Shown in pieces: positions 49,601-58,531 of a DNA stretch of 64,000 nucleotides. The position numbers and the translations under genes are program-made. Numbering within the stretch: the stretch's first letter is position 1; every line of letters starts with the position of its first letter. Under the pieces are notes generated by a model. It saw nothing but the letters and a program-made list of their open reading frames with translations. It was not told where the DNA came from and ran no database searches. This DNA is from Glandiceps talaboti (taxonomy: Eukaryota > Hemichordata > Enteropneusta > Spengelidae): the NCBI RefSeq assembly GCF_964340395.1, contig NC_135566.1, positions 5,432,501 to 5,496,500 of the forward strand, in the 5' to 3' direction.

Positions 49601-52600
49601 GCATGAGGAACACCACAAACTAAAACACAGCAATCTTGATATTCAGTTTAGTACTGTGTACATATTTATCTTGGTGTTGTTGTACATGTACTCAAATTGA
49701 CAGACTACTCAATGCATTGACAGGTACATGTAACTGTACCAGCTGTCTGATAACAGCAACTACCATTGACTATTTCCAGCATTTCAACTCCTGTTATTGA
49801 TTGATACTAGAATCCTGCATTTACAATACGTTTTGATGACCCAAATTTTACCCTTATCATGTGTATAATGTGTGTGCATGATGTACATGTACTACTGGTC
49901 AAAGAAAATTATTCTGTCTGTCTTTTCTCTTCATCTAAATGCAATGAAATGGGGTAAATATTTTATGGTGACTACCATTACTTAAAAGGTTCAAGAATAA
50001 TTTATGGGTATTCTAGTCTTTTGATAATAAAGTTTTACACTGTTTGGTCTGATAGTAATTATGTAAGTATACTTAACCTTTTCATGAAGTATTCAAAGGT
50101 CATTATACTATTTATGGGTCTGTCTGTTAATTATGTTGTTACAACTTACATTGTCAAATGCTGACAATAGAGTTGGTGTGATGCATTGTTGTGGAATGAG
50201 TAACAGACTTTTACCACAGTTCATGATAGACAGATTCTGATATCAGGAAAGTATTTTTTTTTTAATTTACTGTTCTTTATAGTTATACTCTATTGATGTG
50301 TTATCTTTAAAATAAAACTACAATTTACATGTACTTGAGAGGATAATAAAATATCTTGACAGTGTGTCTTGGATGGTAAAATAAAAGAAACTGGTTTACA
50401 ATGATGGAAACCTGTATGGTCTCAATAAAGCTCAACTCAAAGGGCTTCCAAAAGTTCTGACTGCATGTACATTTTTTGGACTGTTAACAGAGCATCACTT
50501 GGTCAGTAAAAATGTCTATGGTACATTTACATAAAACTACACACTCCAATGGTCAGTATATCAAGTTCACACACGCTTTCAAACTTGTCACTGATTTGTT
50601 TGTTCAAATTCGAGTAGGCCTAGCCTCTCAGTCTATTCTCTGTTGTCATGTAATCTTTTGTCATGTTGAAAACCGTTACAGGTCATTCTGTGGTTTCTTT
50701 GTTTTAAGGTCTACACAATCATGTGCTGTTAGTGTAATGCTGAAATACCATACATGTGCATGTACTATGTATAAAGTTTTGAGTTCATCACCAATATTCC
50801 CTCTACAAATAGGAGATGCAATTGTTTGCTGTGGGTCAAAGTGAGCAACATTTGGTTTTCTTGTGAGTTGCCACTTGCATGTCCATGGGGAGGCATACAT
50901 TTTGGGGTCACAAGAAATAGTTGTGCATCCATGGCATTTCAAGTTGTCTACAGGGGCACGCTGGTTGATTCAAATCACAATACAGGGTGTTCCACTTTAT
51001 TGATTCTGTCTTCTATGGGTGTCACCCTTCTCAAATTGAACAGTGACCAACAAGGTACAAATGTACACATTACATGACAATTACTACATGTCAATGTATA
51101 TATCTAACTTATGATAGTACAGAGCTAAAAGAACACAGCACTGTACTACCATAAGTTAATACATGTAAATTATACATCTACCACTTTTAAGTTCAAGTAA
51201 TAATGGAGCCATCAAATACATCACCATACTATATGAATAACTCTGAGTTAAATCCCACCAAAGGTAAACACACCTTTACAACAGCAGTGCTAGGACTGAC
51301 AATCAACTACATGTATACAAAATATACAGTAGTATATTGTCTGCTACCATTGACGTATATCTCAAGTTAGTTGCATGGATACTAAACAAAATTTGTAAAA
51401 TGTTTTCTAAACAAAAATAGTACTTGACACAGCAACAAGTTATTGTAAGGACAAAGCATTTGACAGGCATTGATGTATGACTGTCTAAATATTCTTCAAA
51501 TTTCTATTTTATGTGTATGTTACCGACACACATGACATTGTACATGGAAATGTACTTGTTTGAGTTCATGAAGTAACCTTTCCCTTTTAGTTGGAGCATG
51601 GATCTTGGAAGTATCACCCACTCTAAGTTCCACGGTTGAACGAGTTTAACATTCCAATGAAAACAAAATTTCATACACTTTCCATGAATTGGTATCTTTT
51701 CAATGGAATTTTTTTTCGAAATCATACAGTTTGAGGCATCCAAAAGTTAGCTCTTTGAAATTATTAGACAAATAATACTGATTTTATCGCAGACAATGAA
51801 GTGAAGACAGAGCCTATGATTTTACTAAATTACTAAATAATATATTTTGTACCTTCTTGGCTATCACATACTAGATTTTCTAAAATTCTAGCAGACTACA
51901 TTTCAGAAGTACAGGTAGTCTTGTGCAGAACTGGGATTAGGGACCAAGGTCCTAGAAATATTACATTGTAAACTAATCACAAACACGATTTGCTTCAGAT
52001 TTGTACAATTACCTCAATGTCATTCTTATGTGTCTTTGGGGTGTGTGCCGTAGTGCATGGTGGGGATGGGGTGACAAACCATGCACTCTAGCCAATGGGC
52101 GACTAGAAATATCTAACCTTAAAAGTTACATTTTTTGTGGGTCATCTAAAAAAAACAAAAAACTATATCATTCAGGGAACACTGTGTTTGTTAAAGACAT
52201 CAATTGACTCTCTGACTCCAGGGTTCGTACACTTAAAGCAAAACAAAATTCCAGGACTTTCCAGGGGTTTTTCGTCAGTTTTCCAGGGGTATTCATATTG
52301 ATTTTGGACATTTTCCAGGGGTGTTGACACTAAAGTATATTTTTTGAATGACATCTAATTGTCTGATGTGGACGAGAAAAATCAACAACAGCTCCCATAA
52401 TATGTCACAAAACATTTTAAAGACAATCGACACTATGCAAGATGTTGGTTTCAAAACCCACGTTTGCACGCTAAGATTAACGGAGAAACCTCTGTCCTAC
52501 CCCCTAAGCAGCCGTTTCGTCAAGCTGGTGCATTGATCGTGTAAGATTGAGTCGCAGCATTCGTCAGTCTAATTCAGACATATCCAGAAAAATAAATCAA

Positions 52601-53955
52601 AAACTAAAGTTTGTCCTCGTTATTGTATGGTTTGATGTTACTAGATTTATAAGCCACCTAAAATAATTTTTTTCTTCAAAATTTTGAATAAAAACGTCAT
52701 TTACGGAACGAAATTTCGAGCTATGAATAACTGAATACATTCATCGCTTGCGTCTCGATGTTTATGTACGGATGCCACGATCCGGCGAGTTGCGGAACAT
52801 CGCGATTTCAACTCAACTTGACCATTGACGAATGTTACTGTACCGACAACATAAAACAGTAGTTATTCTTTTAGAACATGTAACACAAATACCCATTTAT
52901 CGACGCACAACTGTACTTCCACAACCCGGAAATTCAACTGCACTTCTCTAGGCCCTAGCCCTGTCTTGTAGTATCAGTCGACTGGTGCGCCGAACTTGTA
53001 ACAATTTCTAATCGAGGTTGATGATGCGTTGATACTCGCTACAGTGTTACGATAATCTTGTTGACAGACCTACTGTACATAATACCCCGGCGCGGCCGGG
53101 ACTGTTACAATATCATGTCCCTGAAATGACGACGGGGAGATGTATGGAGTAGCAATATATGCAAGATCAAAAGAAACACTGTGGCCGGCGCCCATTCAAC
53201 TATAATAGGCACGGTCTGTGGGGCAAAGTGTCTCGTGGAACGATCGCTTGACTGTCTGGGTTCAATCGGCGTGGCGAAAGACTTTGAAAATATTTTCGCA
53301 ATTTCACATTTACGAGATTCAGAATCATATGAATGGGTGGCTCGAGCACAGACATGACGATCGTCAATATTAATTGATCGATTATACATGATCATTTTCC
53401 AGGGTTTTCCAGGGGTAGGGCGCATTTTTCCAGGGTTTTCCAGGGCTTTCCAGGGAGGGTTTGAAATTCCAGGGTTTTCCAGGGTTTTCCAGGACCGTGC
53501 GAACCCTGTGACTCATTCCGAAAATTAAAAGTTATTCTAGTTTAGTTTGTGCATTGATGTAGTCATTCGATCCTACCTCCATGGTTTGTCAAAGCTCGCT
53601 ATTGAGTGTTGGATAGTTCGCCTACAAGTACAACAATGTTTGTTGATATTTTGGATTTCGGCAATACACGAGATCTCTGTAAATTCTTGATGTGTGGCAA
53701 AGGTGTCCCTTCAATCCTCATCTTCTACGTATCTAAACACCTACACACTGACTGTCTCCAATGTGTTACAGTGTTTATGGTGTAGGTAGCAACTCGTGTC
53801 ATGGCATTTTTGTATTTAAAGTTCGAGCGAGAAGTCTCACTGAATCGAAATGCACTCGTGTCGTTTCGACGTGTCTCTGAGCTATTTTTTCATAAATGGC
53901 AACATTTTCTCTCGTGTTATGGGTAAATATTATGTAGAAACTATAACTTCCTTAC
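46653..53955 (-). other. Probable 5'UTR intron of GOLGA3
   Basis: No coding exon recognised on either strand. Rich in TACATGTACATGTA-type palindromes at 46,750-47,550. Contains the hAT-like element at 52219-53508. Confidence 0.5.
52219..53508. mobile_element. Non-autonomous hAT-like DNA transposon
   Basis: Left end CAGGGTTCGTACAC and right end CCGTGCGAACCCTG form a 12-bp TIR with one mismatch. The hexamer TGACTC flanks both sides (52213-52218, 53509-53514). Subterminal arrays of TTTTCCAGGG occur at both ends (52250-52330 and 53393-53490). hAT elements usually have 8-bp duplications; here 6 bp match. No transposase was recognised; the 106-codon minus ORF at 53425-53105 has no known domain. 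Interior 52.7-53.3 kb is richer in CpG than the host sequence. Confidence 0.78.
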
Positions 53956-54110
53956 CTGTAGACACCTTATGATGTTAAATCATTGCCAAAGACAGTAAAT
54001 TTGTAGAAATTTTCACGAGATGCACTTGTCGTCTTCGCCTATTTTGAAAGTAAAGCTGACGCGTCGACCCGGAAGCTCGTGATCTGGTCACGTAGCTAGC
54101 GTGAAATAAC
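53956..54110 (-). other. GOLGA3: Candidate untranslated first exon of GOLGA3
   Basis: On the minus strand a near-perfect donor, CTACAG/GTAAGG, lies at 53956/53955, downstream of a CpG-containing promoter-like interval. A weaker donor, ATGGAG/GTAGGA, is at 53577. Either could splice to the 46,652 acceptor. This is inference: no transcript evidence and no coding content that decides it; the upper boundary is a guess at the transcription start. Confidence 0.4.
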
Positions 54111-54120
54111 GAGATTCCAA
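53956..54120. promoter_or_regulatory. Candidate bidirectional promoter, GOLGA3 / PANTS
   Basis: The interval before the PANTS ATG holds an ETS-type core CCGGAAG (54069-54075), GACGCGTCGACC and GGTCACGTAG (a CACGT core), and is much richer in CpG than the surrounding DNA. No TATA box is evident at a suitable spacing. Head-to-head geometry with an ETS site is typical of housekeeping bidirectional promoters. Activity is inferred. Confidence 0.55.
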
Positions 54121-54150
54121 ATGGCAGCTGATCAGCAAGAGGGTTCGCAG
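54121..54150 (+). CDS. C22orf39: PANTS exon 1
   Basis: Ten codons, MAADQQEGSQ, followed by donor CAG/GTTTGT. First ATG after the promoter-like interval; the short N-terminus ahead of the first Cys matches the family. Confidence 0.8.
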
Positions 54151-55907
54151 GTTTGTCTCAAAAATGTTACGTAGTTTTTAAAGGAAACTGTGTTTACAAT
54201 AGGTCAATACGAAAAAAAATTAATGCCTGTTTTCTTTCTTTTTCTTCCATATTCAGATCTTTTCGTGTGCGATATTTAAAACCAGGTGGTCAGACTGCAA
54301 ATGTAAGTGTGTTCATGGTTTACCATACCATATACCACGTGTTTTATTGTAATATTACTAATATACTGTTACTGTGTTACACTGTTTAAGTGTTAGCCCT
54401 ACTTGTATGGTACATTGCACTCCACATGTATATATATACACACATATTTTTTCTAGACAGTCTGCTTAGTAATAATCATTAATGTATTTGAATATCATGG
54501 TGAGAATGAAAATAATCACACAAAATGTAGTGTAGACCATGAATTTGTAGGTAAAAGTATACAAAATATTACTTGTAAACTGTAAATGCATGCATGCGTG
54601 TATGTATGTATGTATGTATGTATGTATGTATGTATGTATGTATGTATGTATGTATGTATGTATGTATGTATGTATGTATGTATGTATGTATGTATGTATG
54701 TATGTATGTATGTATGTATGTATTCGTGCATGCATACATTTACATGTGTTCAAACATGTGAAGAAATAATTTCAAATAGCTTTTATAAAGTTTGTCTTCA
54801 GACATTCAATATTCTATCATATTTAATTCAGTGATCACTCATGCTTGATTGAATTGTTAGAATGAGATACATATGTTTATGTGATATTGTTTTCAGCAAT
54901 TGGAAATTGGTTTCACTCTCACTATGTCTATGGCAGAAGTCCAAACTGTGAGGAAATGAAACTAGATTATGAAATATGTAAAATTTGGGAAAGAACAGGT
55001 TCTTTAGAAGCCAAGGTAAGACTTTGATGTGAGTTTGTCATGAAGTGCCAGTATGGGGATGAAAACATGAAAATAGAATTTTTTGGGTTGTTTCAGATGT
55101 TGACGTAACCCTGAGACTTTGCAATTTGAAACTCAGTATTAAGAATTTAAAATTATAATGTGCAATACACCATATTCTGGTTATCGGAAAGATAAAAGAT
55201 TTCATGGTTTGACCACTTGGAGTGCTGTTTGCAATTTGTTTTGGGGGGCCCCTGGTGATGGCAAGAACAGTTGATACTGTATCCTAAAGACAACAGACAA
55301 GAAGTTACTATTCATTTCAATGTTGTTCTAGCTGTAATGTTTTATTAGCAACTGCCAGTAATCAAAACTCACCTATACACTGCTATATAAATGCTCTTTT
55401 AAGAACACACAGTTCTTTTACACACATTTTATTTGGTGGCTAATCATGCATGGCCATGATAGGTGGCCATGACCAAAGCTTAGCAAAATGACTGGAACTT
55501 TGGTAACTTGAATATTGTGACACTTCTTTCATCTGATTGTACTAAATTTTGTAGAAAGACACAAAACTACTTTTATAAGTAATGTATCAATATGTTGTAC
55601 AAGTTGATTATTTGTAGTAAGACAATTAGAATCTATATCAGTCTCATTGTCATCATTTCTTTAAAGTTAAAAGATTTTAGCACAAAATATGAAAACATCT
55701 TGAGCCTTTGACATTTTGCCATGATTTGAATTCTCAGCCACAACGATAACTTTTTAATATCTTATCATAATCACATTTTCTTGTATATAGCAACAATTAT
55801 TAGACAAAGAGAAGAAAAGACTGAAAGAAAAGAATAAATATACACCTGTATGGGAATTAAGGACATCACCACCTGAAAATTGGAATGTGCCCTTGGACCA
55901 AAAATAA
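54121..55907 (+). CDS. C22orf39: C22orf39 / PANTS orthologue (DUF3128 family), 4 exons
   Basis: Exons 54121-54150, 54257-54302, 54897-55015 and 55791-55907 join to 312 nt (103 residues), close to the human length of about 105. The C-terminal part KNKYTPVWELRTSPPENWNV and the block NWFHSHYVYGRSPNCEEMK match the human protein by memory (RHILVWAPRQSPPPDW; HHYYVHGERPACEQW). Cysteines at 14, 24, 43 and 53 form two CX9C motifs (C-AIFKTRWSD-C and C-EEMKLDYEI-C), a CHCH-like arrangement. The mammalian protein has been reported at synapses; the twin CX9C pattern would also fit an oxidised intermembrane-space or cytosolic CHCH fold. Head-to-head with GOLGA3; MRPL44 follows on the same strand. Confidence 0.88.
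54257..54302 (+). CDS. C22orf39: PANTS exon 2
   Basis: 46 nt, acceptor CATATTCAG, donor AAAT/GTAAGT, phase 0 in and 1 out. Encodes IFSCAIFKTRWSDCK with the first CX9C pair. Confidence 0.88.
54601..54722. repeat. Microsatellite (TATG)n
   Basis: About 30 TATG units in PANTS intron 2; ORFs reading IHTYIHTY or YVCMYVCM here are artefacts. Confidence 0.97.
54897..55015 (+). CDS. C22orf39: PANTS exon 3
   Basis: 119 nt, acceptor TGTTTTCAG, donor CCAAG/GTAAGA, phase 1 in and 0 out. Encodes the second CX9C pair and the conserved YVYGRSPNCEEMKLDYEICK. Confidence 0.93.
55791..55907 (+). CDS. C22orf39: PANTS exon 4 and stop
   Basis: 39 codons including TAA, acceptor TTGTATATAG. Basic helix (LLDKEKKRLKEKNKY), then the VWELRTSPPENW signature and VPLDQK-stop. 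Confidence 0.93.
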   Translation, partial: QQLLDKEKKRLKEKNKYTPVWELRTSPPENWNVPLDQK

Positions 55908-56195
55908 CAAAAACTGCAGTTTGGTGTGCCTACCACAGAAGACTTGTGACTTTGTAAATTTGAGAAATATTGCCTATTTTGTGGAGATGATTGTACTTCT
56001 AACACTTTTTATGTCAATCACATTGGGGTCACTTGAGTACAGGTACTCAGCTCCTCCAGTTTCTTGACAATTGAAATCAGAAAAGGAGACATTTTGGTCA
56101 GTACTGCGTTACTCAGTGAGTGTTTACAATGCAGAAGACATGTATGTTAAAATTTAGGAATCTGGTGTAGCTCTCAGCCTGACCTTGGTGTTTTG

Positions 56196-56374
56196 GACTC
56201 TCCTATTTTTTCAATAGGGGAGGCCAGCTGAAGGGAGAATGAGAAAGACCAATAAAACATGAATGGCTGACACTGCCATACTGACATGGTAACTACGTGC
56301 ATATTGATGACAGTTAATCAAGTCATTACCACCTTCCCTTTCGTTGGCCTCCCCTTTTGAAAAATAGACTAGTC
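56196..56374. mobile_element. MITE-like TIR element in the PANTS 3' region
   Basis: Left GACTCTCCTATTTTTTCAAT...GGGGAGGCCAGCTGAAGGGA and right CCCTTTCGTTGGCCTCCCCTTTTGAAAAATAGACTAGTC are about 40-bp inverted arms; total 179 bp. Confidence 0.75.
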
Positions 56375-56655
56375 TAAGTCATTGTGATCAGACCAAGATC
56401 AATACCAGATCCAAATTTGTAGTGTTCCACAATCTGAAGTTCAGAAAAACATGATATTGTTAGTCATATGTGCTGAAGTTGAAAGTGATATTCATTCATT
56501 TACCATACATACAATTTAAATTGAGAAGGCTATGTTGATTATAAATCACATTTGTCAGTGTGACAGGATTCTGGCAACTAGTAGAATTTTTGTTTTCCAC
56601 ATTTTCATGTAAGGACAGAAAATGTTTGTTGAATTGTAATTTTGTAACATAGGAG

Positions 56656-56661
56656 AATAAA
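56656..56661 (+). terminator. Candidate poly(A) signal of PANTS
   Basis: AATAAA followed within 40 nt by a GT/T-rich stretch (TGTGTATGCTTTGTTTT). If used, the PANTS 3'UTR is about 750 nt and contains the MITE at 56196-56374. MRPL44 starts about 350 bp further on. Confidence 0.5.
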
Positions 56662-57010
56662 ATAATGTTTTTGAACAAATGTGTATGCTTTGTTTTTATA
56701 TAACAATATGAAGTGTTTTGTTGATAGTATATATTGGTATGTTATCATTTCTTGTGATGTTTCCAAAAGAATGAATGATAAAGCAAATTATGGTTCCTTT
56801 TTCGAATTCTATCGTTTTCTTCTGCTTATTATCCAAGCAAATGATAGTAGTGGACATAAATTTACTGTAGAGAAAGTGATCAGAGAATGTAAAACAAAAG
56901 AAATAATATTTTACTCCGCCCTCATACTGTCGGTGATCTTCCCAACAGGTCCTTTCGTTTATGTTTGTTCAAAAACTACTATACGTTCGTTGAGGGCGCT
57001 TAGTCAGCTG

Positions 57011-57022
57011 CAAGATGGCGGC
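57011..57022 (+). promoter_or_regulatory. YY1-type motif over the MRPL44 start codon
   Basis: CAAGATGGCGGC is the canonical YY1 core that overlaps the start codon or TSS of many nuclear genes for mitochondrial and ribosomal proteins. Here the ATG at 57015 is inside the motif. Known family behaviour; binding not shown. Confidence 0.7.
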
Positions 57023-57117
57023 CATCACCTGCACATGTGTGAGTGGTGTAAGAAGTTTAATCTTGGGTCGCTATATCGGCAGGACGTTTCTCAGGACACC
57101 AAAACCAATTATTACAG
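57015..57117 (+). CDS. MRPL44: MRPL44 exon 1 (targeting peptide)
   Basis: 103 nt ending in phase 1 at ATTACAG/GTATTT. First ATG of the YY1-type start region. MAAITCTCVSGVRSLILG and following Arg-rich residues. Confidence 0.88.
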
Positions 57118-58500
57118 GTATTTCAGATTCCAATGTTCATTTGTGAACACATGCATGCGGCCCATTTTGTGAGATCGCGGAAAGTGTATGTGCTTTTCTG
57201 CCTGTGTTCCAGTGTAGTGTCCTCTCCCGTTTCAAACTTTCCATGTCATTAGCAATCATGTTGGATGGGTCTACCCTCCCATCATGTATGAGAAATGTTG
57301 GAGGCCATATAATACGAGCAAAAAGTATCGTTTTAGCTAGGATAGTGTGCTGGACCTGCTCAGATGACTGTATTTTGAGATCCAAACCTGAACACACCCA
57401 TCCAAAGCACAGGCACTTGAATCAATCTGTATGGAAAGGCAAAGGGCCTCTCATCCCATACTAGTTTTCTTATCCCTATATTATGAACAAATGAAAGGGA
57501 GATACAAGTCTTGCTAGTAACATACAGTGCATAACTGATTCACAGACAGAGGTACAACAGTCAATATTTCATCTGTAACGTGTAACTTGTAAGCAGGAGT
57601 AGGGGATACACTAGTCCTGCTTACAGACAGTGCACGAGTCTATATTACTGACTTGACTCGGAGAAATAGGAGGGACAATTGTCAGAATCGAGTCCCGGAT
57701 TACTCCGTATGCAAGCAGGAGTAGGGATACACGTTGGAGAATTGAACACCCGGACTGCAAGTACATTTGTACATGTATTGTAAGGGGTTTGTATTTACAT
57801 GTACATTGTACATATATTGATTGATAGATTTTTGCACTGTAAAAGTACACCTCAATGATACAGTTCATAATTGAGTTGATCTAAACTACATGTAGTCCTG
57901 CTTGCAGACGGTGCATGTATTTCGCTCAACACCAAGGGACGACTTACACCGTATTCAAGCAGGACTAAACTATATGTACATGTAACTCCAATACTAAACA
58001 TTGCACAACTGTAGTGTTTGGTTTTGATATCTGTTGACAGTTACTAAAATACTCAATTGGCATATATAATATACACATCATATACTATTACATGTAACTT
58101 GTGTCAACAGCTAATGTCAGCCTTCAAGCTAGTCTAATGGATTATGTTATAATACATGTCTACATGTATTTCCCACATAGAATACAGTGTCAGGAATGAA
58201 TCAAAATGGCACCGCCATTACATGCTATTCTTAGAGAAACAAAGGAAAAAACATGAAAGGAAGTATGGACCACCGCTACCAAAACCAAGATCAGAACATG
58301 CCGAGTTACCATGGTAAGTATCTAAAAATCAAATGAAATTGTCTCATATAGTAACGGTAATAGTTGAACACAATAGACAATTAAACAAACAATGTCACTG
58401 CAGTCCATAAATCAGTGTCCAAATGAGTAGAGATACATTAGATAATTTGTTAGTCATGTACACAATAAACACTTTTAGAAAGTAATGAAACAACATTGCC

Positions 58501-58531
<31 letters not shown>

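Noticed and set aside
53105-53425. 106-codon minus-strand ORF in the hAT-like element
   Set aside because: No transposase or BED/hATC signature that I can recognise; may be chance in GC-richer DNA.
54466-54834. ORFs reading IHTYIHTY and YVCMYVCM
   Set aside because: Translation of the TATG microsatellite in PANTS intron 2.
56681-57172. 163-codon plus-strand ORF
   Set aside because: Covers MRPL44 promoter and exon 1 in another frame; no domain, AT-rich composition. MRPL44 frame explains the conserved part.
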